A DNA stretch of 64,000 bases from Hyaloscypha bicolor E (Eukaryota > Ascomycota > Leotiomycetes > Helotiales > Hyaloscyphaceae): the NCBI RefSeq assembly GCF_002865645.1, contig NW_020194541.1:661181-725180 (forward strand). The letters run 5' to 3'. Below the pieces are notes generated by a model that did no database searches, was not told the DNA's origin, and worked only from the letters and a program-made list of their open reading frames with translations. Both the position numbers and the translations under genes were made by a program. Of this stretch, positions 1-11,569 are shown in pieces (the stretch's first letter is position 1; each line of letters starts with the position of its first letter).

Positions 1-48
1 GAAGTATGCTCTCTCTATCCCGCCGTCACTCTCTTTCGGATTCGTCGT

Positions 49-669
49 CTAGTTTGCGAGGATCGTGCGGACGAGTTCTATTCCCCCTCATATCAGCACC
101 CATCCCTCCCATCTCAATTCTTCCCTGCAAGAATCAAGGGGGACAAGAAAGAGAACATACCAGTATAATTAATCTCCCCCGAACTCGTATCCACCGCCTT
201 CAACAACTCATCCACCTCCTCATCACTCATCTTCTCCCCCAAATTCGTCAAGATATACCGTAACTGACCGACACCAATGAACCCCGTCATGTCCTTGTCA
301 AACACCTGGAAGCCGCGGCAGTACTCTTCGGGCTCGCCAGGGTCGCGGAAGCCGCCCGGGCGGTTGAGAATCTTGGAGAAGGTCTCGAAATCGACTGTAT
401 GCCCACCCATTCTCACAATCAGCACATTCTCCCTTCTCCTCTGGGCGCGGATCGGGGATGGATTGGGGGATGCAGGGAAACCGACAGTCCGAACCGACAT
501 TCTTCTCCAACTCCCGAATCTCCTGCAGCGTCGGATTCTGACCGCACGCTCGGAGTAGGTCGCCGAGAGACTCCAGCTGCACGCGCTGGTTGCCGCGCTT
601 GTCGAAGAGCGCGAATGCTTCTTTGTAGTTGGTGCTTGCCTGCGCGTCGTACGGTGCGTTAGATGCCAT
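49..669 (-). CDS. cdc4: Myosin light chain (Cdc4/Mlc1-type EF-hand protein)
   Basis: Spliced minus-strand gene with exons 669-486, 394-161 and 77-49. The introns (395-485, 78-160) have GT-AG ends, and the spliced frame gives 148 residues ending ELVRTILAN-stop. The protein begins MASNAPYDAQ, then has a degenerate EF-hand around EAFALFDKRG, the stretch LLRACGQNPT, the junction DFDFETF, NRPGGFRDPGEPEEYCRGF and a second EF-hand around FDKDMTGFIG. This is the pattern of the small myosin light chain that binds IQ motifs of class II and V myosins and works in cytokinesis and the actomyosin ring. Few of the loops keep all acidic calcium ligands, as in yeast Mlc1 and Cdc4. An ATG followed by a donor (GTGAGT) lies upstream at 1040 and could add a 5' exon reading in frame into codons just before 669, but the family N-terminus favours 669. 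Assignment from family knowledge is strong; the introns are my inference from frame and splice signals. Confidence 0.9.
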
Positions 670-2251
670 TTTCCTTTCCTTTCGGTCAAAGTATCCCGTC
701 AAACGCTCTTGAACCCCTAACCGTCTCTTTCAAACAAATGGAAGTGGAATGGAATGGATGGTGTGGATGGATGGGCTGATGTGTATCCAATGCAAATCAA
801 AATCGATGGAGGAAGCAATGCGCGGATGTGATGTGGTGTGATGCGATGAAGTTGTACGTAAGGTCTCGAAAGTAAGGCAAGTCACGTCGTCGTCAACAAG
901 TCAAAATGCCGTCGTGCCTGCCTGCCTGCCTTCCTTTCTTCCGCTGCCTTCCTTGCGTTGCCGTTCGGCGGTTTTTTTTTTGGCGCCGCGCTTTCCCTAA
1001 TCCGCGCACCTGGAGGGTAAACAGAGAGAGCACTCACCATAATGCTTGTTGTTCCTGAGGCGAACAGAGTACGCGGAGATATTGAGGGATGAATGGGAGG
1101 ACGAGGAATGGATGTGTATGAAAATGTGTTTTCTTTGGTCCGTGTCATTTATGCGGGTGCGTGGTTGAAACGAAACATTGGTGGGTTTGGCTGGTGGGCA
1201 CAGCAACGCGATAGCGGGCGGGCGAGGCTGTGATTCCGGCGATGGAGCCAAGCGAGATGGGTGAGATTAAGGGGGTCGGAATTGAGCAATCAGGAGGCAG
1301 GATTGGGATTCTTTTTGGAAGATTCACATTCCCAAGCGTTAGAGTATTTCTCATAAGTCGGCCTTCAAATGTTATAGTCGGCCTATTTCTTTTCAATCAC
1401 TAATGGGAATTGCATATTGTAAATTTCGAGCATTTTTGAGTATCACAGTTGGACTACAACGATAATGAAAAACGACGAATCTCAAGGGCAACAACAACAG
1501 AACATGAACCCCCCTATCTCGCGACACTACCAATAAAAACATTGAGCCATCATATCTCGCGATAATATAATTTCCAATCTTGTATTTGTTTTCGCTGGTC
1601 TATATAAAACCCTTGCTCTCTCTCAGGCAATTCCAATTGTCCAACGTAATTTCATGACTGATGAGCATATCGGCGGTCAAGTGGGGTAGCTGGCATTGTG
1701 CTGTGAGAAAGTGTAGGCTTTGGTATGTTCATTATCAGGACCATCGATCCTTTCTCTCGGCTGCAGCCATGACAGCGTCTTGCAAAGAACTGTCGAGATG
1801 AGTTTTGTGGTCAGGGAACTTCGTGTTCGCATTTCGTTCCATCCCCTTTCGGCTTGAGATTTAACCTGTCGCACTTCCGGAACTCCATCGAAGGAACGGC
1901 TTGGTGGTTAGGTCGATCTTAGTAGGAAGAAGCAAGGACATGAAAGCGGTATCCTGCGAACGAGAGTCCGCGAACGTTTTAGTCATCGAAAATTCGGTGA
2001 GTGGGCGAATTCTGACTCCAAGGGGAGAATACTATCAATATCTGAATTGGCCAGCTCGATACGATCTTAGCGGAGGGTTCTGGATTCTATTTGCATATGA
2101 TATACATATCCACAGAGGGCCCGGGGGCTAGGAGTAGATGAATGATGACGAACTAGTCGGCAGCTTGGCCACATCTGCAGAAAAGAGTAAGTGGGGTGCG
2201 ATACTCACATTGCTTCAGCCTCTCCTTTCCAAATGCTACTTTAAAGCAGCT
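670..2251. other. Intergenic region between light-chain and methyltransferase genes
   Basis: No convincing gene is visible. The open frames here have no family-like residues and several lack an ATG. The first ~450 bases must hold the light-chain promoter and 5' leader. A TATA-like TATATAAAA at about 1600-1608 is followed by a CT-rich stretch and an ATG at 1654 that opens only an 11-codon frame, so any transcript starting there has no evident product. Confidence 0.5.
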
Positions 2252-3199
2252 CTACTTCCTCCTGGCCAACAAAATCACACTTCCCCACTCATTCTCGACC
2301 TCTACATCCCTCCACTCCTCCCCCGCCGCCTTCCACTCCGGCTCAACCTTTCTCATCTCCTCAAACAACTCATCCACAATATCACCCTCCCCGCCATCCT
2401 TCTTTGCCTTCCTCCCCAGATTCCCCTTCTCACTCGCCCAATTATGGAACGCACTAAATGTCCTCAAATACCCCTCGGCCTCTCCCAGCTTCATTCTCCC
2501 CCGCATCAACACCTCTCCCTCCCCACTACCCTTCCCCTCCAAACCAGGCTCATACTCTACCCTCCGCACATCCTCCCACTCGCTTTCCGGGGGTACAATC
2601 GCCCGATACTTCTCCCTCAGTATCCCTCTACCCGGCTGTTCCCAAAACGGACCCATCGTCTTCTCACCATAACAGTACCAATCCATCACTTTACTTGCCG
2701 CCGGATGCTCCACGAAGATATTATCCTTATACCCCCAAAACGCCAACGTCCCGCCTCGTCTAACCTTCTTGCTCAACTCGGGCCAGACTTTGCTGTAGTC
2801 GAACCAGTGCGCTGCTTGGCCTGCAACCACCATATCCAGGCTTCCATCTTCTATGAAACTCAAATCTTCTGCTGACGCTTGTCGGAATTCAATGTTTGAG
2901 TACTTCTCTTCGGGCGTGGAGGATATTGCTTGTGTTATCATGGAATTCGAGGGGTCGGTAGCGATGATCTTGGTGAAGGAGGGAGAGAGCTCGCGGGATA
3001 TGAGGCCGTGCCCACACCCGAGGTCGAGGAGGAGGGAGGAGGGAGGCTTATGGTAGGAGAGCACGGTTTTGAAGAGTGCGGGTGGGTAGGAGGGGCGGAA
3101 GGCGGCGTAGGTGAGGGCGTTGAAGGTGCTTTTACTTGGAGATGTATGTTAGCTTGTTGTTCTGCGTATGGATGAGGGAGCGTACGCAAAGGTCGCCAT
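2252..3199 (-). CDS. Class I SAM-dependent methyltransferase (Crg1/TMT1-like)
   Basis: Two exons, 3199-3186 (14 bases) and 3134-2252, with a 51-bp intron (GTACGC donor, CTAAC branch site, CAAG acceptor). The spliced product is 298 residues and begins MATFAKSTFNALTYAAFRPS, the usual start of this fungal family; yeast Tmt1 is close to this length. Motif I is LLLDLGCGHG (near residue 35), followed by an acidic strand-2 residue in IIATDPS and by SAEDLSFIEDGSLDMVVAGQAAHWFD, the motif II/III region with the AHW typical of trans-aconitate/Crg1-type enzymes. No membrane segment or targeting signal is seen. Family members methylate small acids such as trans-aconitate or lipid-like substrates; the substrate cannot be read from sequence. 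The exon 1 call rests on splice signals and a continuous family-like N-terminus. The gene looks intact. Confidence 0.88.
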
Positions 3200-4275
3200 T
3201 GTGTGCAATTAATGCAGTCTTTGAGATGCTTTGAGAGTGAGCAGGAGGTGCTGATATTTGCCTCGGCCTCGCACGGGAGTCACGGCATTGAAAGGCTGTC
3301 GATCAATCGCAAGCAGGAGCTGCGGTTCCCTCCTGGAATGTATTCCAACCCCAATTACCTTCCCTTTCCGTCGATTGACCGTACCCCTGCGCCTTCAACT
3401 AACAATGTCAAGAGTTGTTAATCAGTTGTGCCGGCTTACGGCGTGGTCTGCGATGTCGGTCGTTATTCAGCCTTGTGAGGTGTGCCAAAGAAATTGCTTC
3501 AGGGGCTAGGGGCTTAAGCTCGCTAAGTTTAATTTCTGGCCTGCCTCTCTTCAGCACACTTTCATTTCATGTTTCTTTGCGCCTATTTCTCTATTTAAAC
3601 CTTCACGATTCTATTATAGCTCTGCCATTTGTTAGAGATGATACCCAAGTATCCTCTATCGCTCACGTCTTATTATTATGACGAGCATTTTTTTGTTTCC
3701 AATGAAAATTCATCTCCAATGCCAAGTTGTTTCAACGAACCCGGTACTGTTGTTTTGAGCAATCCTCACCTCCCCCTAGGGATGTAAGAATTATAATTTT
3801 GACAGTCGTTATATAATAATGTAATACAACGGAGAAAATGCGTTTTTACATTATTTTTACACGCTAACCTATTATGAAAAGGCTAGCTCGTAAGGGAGAG
3901 GGGGGTTCTTGGGTACCCTGCCCTTGACGAACGGAGACGCCCAAATTTACTTAATTTATGCCTAACTTATGCCTAAATTATACTTGATTTCATAAATCAT
4001 AATAACGGCGAGACCGTTATTATATAATTACGCCATTGGTACTATTATATAAATTATATATCACAAATCTGACCATCCCCAACCCAGGACAAGTTGTGAT
4101 CGCTCTTCGGCTTCCGCGCCACGTTCAAGCTGCAAACCCTGCATGATGCATCTAACGTCTCAACATGCTACCACCACCTTCCTTCTCAACTTCTCGATAT
4201 GAACGGGCCATATCCTCTTCTCCGTCACATATGTCACATTGAGTATTAGACAGCGTCAGATACCCGCACGCAAAC
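3200..4275. other. Intergenic region with an AT-rich patch and a perfect hairpin
   Basis: No gene is supported. From about 3785 to 4075 the composition falls to strongly AT-rich, probably a degraded repeat. Inside it, 3999-4008 (ATAATAACGG) and 4014-4023 are perfect inverted copies around a 5-base loop. I could not find matching ends or a target duplication, so I do not call it an element. Confidence 0.4.
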
Positions 4276-4675
4276 ATGGGAGATGGCCGGCCACGGCTGC
4301 CGGAAAAGCAAAAGGCCATGTCGCCCATGATCTATGACCTTGGTCTCTGAGTCTTCAGTCTTTGCCTGGACGTTTTCTTTCGACAACTCGACTCTCGCGG
4401 CGCGTGGAGAGTCCCCAAGCATGGGCTGGTCCTCATTGTGGCGGGCCCGCACAACAATCAGTTCGTGGATTCTCTCGTTCTCATGCGCATTCTCAAATCC
4501 CATGCAAACCGCCGAGTCTCATTCTTGATTGCCGAGAAATCGATGAAGGAGCCATACATCAGCACAACGGCTGGCGCGATGGGAAGCTTGCCCGTTGTTC
4601 GTGGAATGGACCGAGCCAAGGCAGGGGAAGGGACTATCTACTTGCCCAACCCTGAGGATCCGACCCTCGTCTATG

Positions 4676-7556
4676 TGATACCCCCCGTTCGTCAATACGA
4701 GCGATTGATCAATCGCCCTCCCGATGGATCAATCGTAGCGCCCGATTAATCAATGGGGGGGGGGATTACGATTCGGGCTCCACAGTGGGTCCCGATTAAT
4801 TAATCGGGTAATATTGAGGTTTCGGGAATGGCAAAAGCAGTATATATTAGTATACTTCACCCAAACCAAGCTTTATTATACATGCCTCCCACTTCGTCTA
4901 GGTGCTTTCATAGCTACTCTAGCCCTTTTTAGTACCCTCACACCCACTTGTTCACCTGATTCCCCTTCTCTAGCTCCATCCTCACGTGCTTGCTCAATAG
5001 CTACTCTCTTCTTTGCTCTCTCAGATACCCTTCCAGCCTTCTAAACTGACGAAATTGAATCCCGATTATTCTCCTTTACCACTGCTTTGGGGAGGGTAAT
5101 TTTGTCTTTCTTATAGGCCGTACTAGTAATAGGCAAATCAGGATAAGTTAATTATAAAGCAACTTTATTGAGAGTATTATGCGGCCAGAGGGTTATAAGC
5201 TCACTATACTTAGTAGTTAACCGGTAGCCCTATTTTTAATTAGCTTTAGCCAAAAGTATATCCTTATAAGTTATATACCTTTAAAGTCTTTTTCAGAACT
5301 CTCACTGGAATCCGAGCTATTTCTGTACTAAATTAATATTGCTTTAGGATCTATAGGATTACGATCTCCTGAATATTATATTCAAGAGCTTTAGTACTAG
5401 CCCTCTTTACTATCTTCTCTTACTATTTCTTTATATACTCTATAACTCTCTTAGTTAGTTTAGACAAAATTATCTCCTCTACTACTTCCTCTTATTCTGC
5501 TTCTTTATTAACAAATAAGCTATTCTCTCTATTCTCTTTTTCTCCTTAAATTTTAATAGTAGATAATTATTCAGAAATACCACTCTTATTAATATCGATT
5601 TCCCTCTCTTCTAAGGCTATATATATATGGCAAGTACTTTCCTTATAATTTAGGAAATTAGTAGGTGGCTTTTATTTAAACCAGACCTCATATAGCATAT
5701 TACCCTTAGAAAGGGCAGATATAGCCATAGTATTAATTACTTATATAATTAAAGGAAGTAATTATATTTAAGATTAGATACTAGTATTCGCTCATATGGC
5801 CTATAGTTATTTCTTAAAGATTTAATTAGTAACCTTAATAGAGCCCTGAGATTAGGAGTAATAAGCTCGTCCGCAAATAATCTTTATTTCTCTCTTCTTA
5901 TAAACCTTAATTACTTTTCCCTTAAACTCGCCCCTATTATTATAGGCTAGAATAGTAATATATCTATTATTATTTAGCTATTTAATAAGCTTGTTTATAG
6001 CTTCGTCCGTAGTCTTAGCCTTAAGCCCACGGATCCAAACGAACTTGGAAAAATGGTATTTCAATTACTAGATTCATATATATTCTCTATCTGGATTATA
6101 CTATAATAATATTAGTAAGTAGTATAAATAAAAATCGCGATTTTTATGATTTTCGCAAAAATCGCGAAAATCGCGAAAATTACAGGAAAAGCTTAAAAAT
6201 ATAGGAAATATAGGAAAGGCTAAAATAGGGGTAAATCATATAACTTAGGGAATACTTATACGGAAATCTATTAAATCCAGAACTATATACTAGCCAGGAT
6301 AATGAGATTAAATAGGTATTATCCCTATATTATTCTTTTGAGCCTTCTTCTTATTATAATAAGTATAATAAGCACTTATCTAAGTATAATTATTATAAGA
6401 TAGGCTATACTAAAGTCGTCTTATATACTCAAATATAGTATTAGAAGCTATTATATAATTAGTATAAAAATTAGTAGCTTTAAGGGAATACTTACCTATA
6501 TATATTAATTTCTTATAAATAGTAGTTAAAATCTCAAAGGCATTATTATAGTAAAGAGTATACCGGGCTAGAAGAATCTTATTACAGCAAGTATTATAGT
6601 ACTTCTTATAATATACTTGATTATTCTAAAGCTTATATAAGTAGGATTTATACTTAATATTAGCCTAGTAATACTTCTCTGTCTTAGTTTTACTAGGAAG
6701 CGGAGTATTAGGATTTTAAAGCCATTATCTAATATTTATATATTTCCTAGTAATAAGAATTTTCCTACTACCTTTTTTAGTAAGCCTCTGATTTTATACA
6801 GCTTTGTCTTTGGCAGACTAATTATTAGTAGGCTTTTTAGTAATTAGGGAGGGCAAAAACTAGGTGCCAGATAAACGAGCTCCTAGAGTAGTAATATTAA
6901 AATATTGCTCTACTCGCCTATAAATATACTAATAAGGCATATGCGGGATTAGGGATAAACAAAGGATTAAAAGAAATATATTAGAAGTAAGGTAATTAAT
7001 TAATTAAGAGATATAAAAATCAGTAATTATACTTAGTAAATTAGTACTTATAGTACTTATAGTATAAACTATATCTAGAAAATAAGAAAGTAAAGGCCCT
7101 ATACATATCTAGAAGCTCTAGAGAAGTGTCTTTATCCCTATTATTACTTCCTTTAATACCTAGAAAAAAATTAAATAAACTATATAATACTATAGGTATA
7201 GTATAAATAAGTGAGGTATAAGCGAAATAAGAAAATTAGACTTGAGGATATACTTAGTATTAAATATTAGAAATCTATATTATAGTATAAAGAGTAAGGC
7301 TTAAGCAAAGTAAAGAATATAGAATTAAGGATATATTTAGTATGAACTAGTAAGTAAAAGCTTTCAGCTCCCTTAGTCCTATTAGCCCCGAAACCCTAAT
7401 ATTATGCGATTAATCAATCGGGACATTGATTAATTAATCGGGACCTACTGTGGAGCCCGAATCATAATTAGCCCCGATTAACTAATCGTAGCGTCCGATT
7501 GATTAATGGGAGGGGGCGATTAATTAATCGCTCGTATTGACGAACGGGGGGGAACA
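4676..7556 (-). mobile_element. Integrase-type (Ginger-like) TIR DNA transposon, RIP-degraded
   Basis: 2,881 bp flanked by the 4-bp direct repeat TATG (4672-4675, 7557-7560). The ends are inverted copies: left TGATACCCCCCGTTCGTC, right (reversed) TGTTCCCCCCCGTTCGTC. Similarity continues imperfectly for about 150 bp, sharing GATTCGGGCTCCACAGT and several copies of the palindrome GATTAATTAATC. Minus-strand translation gives a retrovirus-type integrase core (separate entry). TIRs, a 4-bp duplication, TGT-type termini and an integrase rather than a Tc1-type transposase match the Ginger group of cut-and-paste elements. The duplication is also compatible with a 2-bp TA reading, but the 4-bp reading makes the two ends align without a gap. 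The class assignment is inference. Confidence 0.75.
5780..6720 (-). pseudogene. Integrase (rve-fold) remnant of the TIR element
   Basis: Reverse-strand reading around 6050-5790 gives KFVWIRGLKAKTTDEAINKL, then YITILAYNNRGEFKG, then GRAYYSQSQGSIKVTN. This lines up with the second catalytic Asp (DNGxEF) and the third catalytic Glu (QSQGSxE) of integrase cores. The deviations fit G-to-A change: Asp to Asn and Gly to Arg in DNG, and Glu to Lys in the last motif. Further upstream in the same direction (about 6560-6330) is a helical stretch spaced like the HHCC zinc-binding domain that precedes such cores, with His/Cys mostly replaced by Tyr. Stops are frequent, so it is non-functional. The family call is good; exact ends are not visible. 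Confidence 0.65.
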
Positions 7557-9531
7557 TATGGCAACTCGACAAACTTCACCCACTCGGATTTTATTGAGGG
7601 TGGTAGCATCACATTACCCAGAATGGGCAAGGGGGCTTCAGCCACGCAAACCATCGCGAGAATCATTGGTCCGACTGAGCTTCGACTAAAGAACCCATTC
7701 CCATCATCCGTAGCGGAATAGCTTTCGCTCACAACAGACGGAAAAATCACGGGGTCAAACTTCAAGGTTGCTCCGCACATCGACCAGAGCGGGATGTTTG
7801 AAGCCGTTTTCCACGAACTCTTGTCCAATGGTTGCGTAGGCATCTTCCCGGAAGGAGGTACCCATGATCGTCCAAATCTACTCCCATTGAAGCCAGGAGC
7901 AGCTATCATCGCGTTGACACTTTTGGCACGAGATTCTGACTGCGGACTCACCATCATCCCTTGTGGGATGAATTACTTCCACGCACACAAATTTCGCTCC
8001 CGCGCTCTCGTCGAATTTGGCCATCCCATAAAGGTGCACCCTGATCAAATCGAGGCGTACAGATGCGGTGGAAATGAGAAACGCAATGCTGTAGGCTCAC
8101 TTCTCGAGACGATACATGACGGACTCGCCTCCGTCACTCAACTCAGTCCAGACTATGAAACACTCCAACTCATCCAAGCTTCGAGAAGACTATACATGTC
8201 TGCAAACAAGAAAATGCCGCTATCGCTTGTTATTGACTTTAATCGACGTCTTCTCCAAGGATACTCACGATACCAGAATGATATAAGAGTGGTCAACGTG
8301 AAGAAATCGGTCCTCGACTACAATAGACGTTTGCGAGCTCTAGGAATCAAGGACCACCAGGTTGAATGGGGCGACGTGAAACACAGACCCTGGTGGCTGA
8401 TACTACTCATCCTCGTCTCCCGCATTTCTGGACTCGCCCTTCTGGCTATTGGCACTCTGCCTGGACTCTTCTTATTCTGGCCAGTCTTTGTCACCACAAA
8501 AGCCATATCGGTACAGAAGCAACGAAAGGCCTTGGCTGCTTCTGAAGTTAAGATTCAGGCCCGTGATATTGTTAGCACATGGAAAATCCTCGTTGCGATG
8601 GGACTGGCACCATCGCTGTACGTATGGTATACGGCCATCGTAACTACCTGGCTATACCACAACCGTCATGACGGCTTTTATACAAATTATCTTCCACGCA
8701 GGATGAACGCCAGCCTATACGTTCCAAAATATGTTCCCTTATGGATGTTCATGGTTTGCCTTTTCGCTCTGATGATTATTCTTACTTTCGCGGCACTCCG
8801 CACTGGTGAGATTGGAATGGATGTGATCAAATCATTACCACCCTTGTTAGTGGTTTTGGATCCCCAATCGGCCAGCTCGCTTCTTAAGCTTCGAGAGCAT
8901 CGCCAAGCGCTTTCGGGGCAAGTCACCGACTTGATCAGCAAGCTGGGGCCAGAAGTTTTCCCAGATTTCGATCCTGAGCGCGTAGCTGAGGATATATCTC
9001 TGACCGACATCTCCCAATCTCGTCTCAAAAGCATGCCTCCAAGCAGGCCCGGAAGTCGCGGTCGCAGTCAGGTGTCTTCGCCAGGCATTGGATCTTTATC
9101 TCACAGCACCTCTATTCAGCCACTCAGCCCACTCGAGCACCATGACTCGTTAATGGAGGTGAACAAGAAGATCAGGGAAGATCAGGGATGCTATGCAGAA
9201 ACGAGGTCGTGAGAGAATAAAGTCACGGCTTGATGATGACTACAGTGATGAGGGTATTTAGCGCATCGCTCGACTCAAGACACAGCGCTCTGGGGGCCTG
9301 AAACTCCTTGGGATGCAATGCGATATCGGGCTAACTTCACACACTACGGCCCCGAAATCATTTACGCTTTTGACTCGGTATGAATTTGCAAAACTTGTTC
9401 AATGCGTGTGCGCATTATCCACAGATTCAAGCAGACTTGATCTCGTTCGTCTTGTTTCCTTGACTGAATGACCTAGTGATGCCCTCGAAAACTAAAACTA
9501 GGGTCTGCGCTATGCCCCCTAACTTGGTCCA

Positions 9532-10080
9532 TCAGTCGGAGGAATAGGGTTTGCTTTTATCTCTCTGATCGTGTCGCATATGTCGATTCCCATCTCGGTA
9601 AGCACATTCCTCAGGGAGGAAGGGGTTGAGAATGCTATCGATTCCTCTTGCCATGGATAGAAACTGCTCGTCATTTTGATCTTCTCCAACTAGCTGAAGA
9701 CACGTTGGCGCGTCGTTGTATTCGCTTGGACTAGTATCTAAAGCAAGTTTAGTCTGCTGGGGAAAATGATTTTAAGCAGGGGCAGGCGACCCACCGAGCT
9801 TGTAGACAGCTTCATCTGCGGTACCATATTTTGCGTTTTGGTCCCTTATGTCGGATTCCTGCACGGTGCCTGCTGGTATCACCAAGGCTGGACAATCGGG
9901 AAGACTGAAGAGCCGAGCGAGGTTTCTTGCTGTCTAGGTATCTGGCCATACCGCCGCGTGAGGAGCAACAAATGTCAGTACAGCGTCTAGTCTTTCCGTC
10001 GCCCACATGTTCCGCCAGGCCTGGCTCGCCTTATATTTCGCGGGGTCGCTGGCAATTCTGGGAGCAGTAATATACGGTAG
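9532..10080 (-). pseudogene. Amidase-signature enzyme, C-terminal remnant
   Basis: Minus-strand translation from about 10050 gives WATERLDAVLTFVAPHAAV, an in-frame stop, RLFSLPDCPALVIPAGTVQ, DQNAKYGTADEAVYKL, then after a plausible GTGGGT...TTTAG intron SEYNDAPTCLQLVG, SMARGIDSIL and a stop at 9532-9534. This is the C-terminal third of fungal acetamidase-like enzymes: proline-rich APHAAV, the PALVIPAG strand, and the NDAP-CLQLVG end. The catalytic Lys-Ser-Ser part is missing; upstream sequence passes directly into a retroelement Gag remnant at about 10080. Unlike the AT block beside it, this piece is little changed in composition. Its sequence is distinct from the intact amidase at 56.1-58.3 kb. 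Confidence 0.75.
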
Positions 10081-10740
10081 AGCGGCTGTTTTTGACGAGA
10101 GCTGCTAAACCGTATATAGGAAATCAGCGTAAATCTGGGGCAAAGTCAACTATTGGGCCAAACGAGAGCGAATCGCGGAGTTGAGGCCATTGCAAGAACT
10201 GGATATTTTGTTAATATCTGGCCAGCTTTAACCGTTCGCTTTATATAAGGTGCGTTTAAACTTGGCAATATAGGCAGGAAGGGGATTATTGCCTTGGCGG
10301 AGGATATAGAGCTTGTCTTTGGCCTCCGATTACCTGTTTGAATTATTATATACCCGCGAAAGCTAATCCAGGATCGTTTAGTAGTTCTACGATTAAATAT
10401 ACTTCGTATAGGAGAGCTATGGCAAAATCATGGATTGGACAGACGAATCAAGGTTCAGGTAGACATAGTAGAATTGAGCCGTAGTATCTCCAATTACCGT
10501 ATCATTAATAACTAGCTTTGCTTCAATTAACAGAAGCCAAGTATCGAATTTATAGGTGCTTCTAGTAAACTTCTCAGGATTAGGAAACTTTGGACGGGAC
10601 CTGGAAGCTTGGGTTTTCGCAAGAGCTATTTGCAGAGTGGCGATTTCAGCTTACAGGCCATCGAACTCGTATTGAACTTGCGTTTGGAAGGTGTCTATTC
10701 TCAAGAGAGTATTAGTAAAATTGGTAAAGAGGTAAAAAAA
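10081..10740 (-). mobile_element. Ty3/gypsy-type Gag remnant
   Basis: Reverse-strand reading from about 10700 gives FQTQVQYEFDGL, RSRPKFPNPEKF, YKFDTWLLLIEAKL, DKLYILRQGNNPLPAYIAKF and LTLPQIYADFLYTV, interrupted by TAG/TAA where Gln or Trp is expected. This is the capsid-type Gag region of fungal LTR retrotransposons. No LTR or polymerase could be joined to it. It directly abuts the amidase remnant, so the amidase was probably broken by this retroelement or by a later deletion. Confidence 0.6.
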
Positions 10741-11569
10741 TCAATGAGGTAGGTTAAGCTGGCCAAAATCGAGCCTTTTGACGCCTTGCGGGTAAAAGAC
10801 TATAGGTAGCGCTATATAATAATAATAATAATAACTACCGTTTATAAGACAGGAGTTTTAAATTATATAATAGCAGAAATAAAGTAATAGAATAATACTT
10901 AAAAATCTATAATTCTAATATTCTATAGAATCTAAAGCTAAAGAAAGAAGAAGTGAGATGTGGCAGTAAATAAGTAGGTATAGCCAAGACTACTAAAATA
11001 CCGAGCTTTGGAAGCGAGTTTGATTTGAATTATAGCTTAGAACCTTAGCTAAAACTAATTCCTTTAGCTAAAACCACGTCTATATTAACTATATAATACT
11101 AGTTATTATAATAAGCTTTCTAATAAAAATAATAGATATTAATTAAAGAATCTTCAGACTTAGTAGTTCTAATAATAATAATAAAAGTAAAAGTAATAAA
11201 TAAATGCCTTAATTTAATTAACTAATTAACTAAAAATACTTGGGTTTTTTTATTTAATTCTTTCTAAAATAAAATAAATTAATATAATAAATTCTTTTAA
11301 AAAATCTATTCTAATTAAATTATTTTTAATAATATTAGCTTTATTTTAAATAATATTAAATAGAAACTATATTATAATAAAATATAAATAGTTTTATTTA
11401 ATATAAATATTATTATATTAAAGGCATTTTTAAAAGTCTTATAATTAAATATAATTATATTATTAAAGTTCTTATTAGATATTTTATATAAGATATATTA
11501 ATATAATATAGTATTTAAATATTTCCGGAAATTTACTTTTATAATATTTATAATATTAATTTTGTTTTT

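Larger units (their letters stand above)
4276..9261 (+). pseudogene. Glycerol-3-phosphate/DHAP acyltransferase (Gpt2/Sct1-like), transposon-disrupted
   Basis: The frame from ATG 4276 runs to 4675 and resumes at 7561, the two parts separated by a transposon with duplicated TATG. Acyltransferase motif I appears as PHNNQFVD (about 4444-4467) and motif III as FPEGGTHDRP (about 7843-7872), followed by several hydrophobic segments (around 8395-8490, 8590-8660, 8735-8800) and a Ser-rich tail. This is the architecture of ER-bound fungal Sct1/Gpt2 enzymes that acylate the sn-1 position in glycerolipid synthesis. Further lesions: TGA at 4348-4350 where relatives have Trp (after YDLGL), TAG at 7719-7721, and a 10-bp tandem duplication (9169-9178 and 9179-9188) that shifts the C-terminus out of frame. 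Removing the insertion, one TATG and one 10-bp copy leaves 2091 nt (697 codons) ending at TAG 9259-9261, so the ancestor was probably intronless. Clearly dead; a functional paralogue is expected elsewhere. Confidence 0.9.

Noticed and set aside
9290..9450. Possible exon fragment (ALWGPETPWDAMRYRANFTH, then GPEIIYAFDS before a GT donor)
   Set aside because: The text looks protein-like and an intron could follow, but I cannot connect it to any start, stop or family, so it is not listed as a gene.
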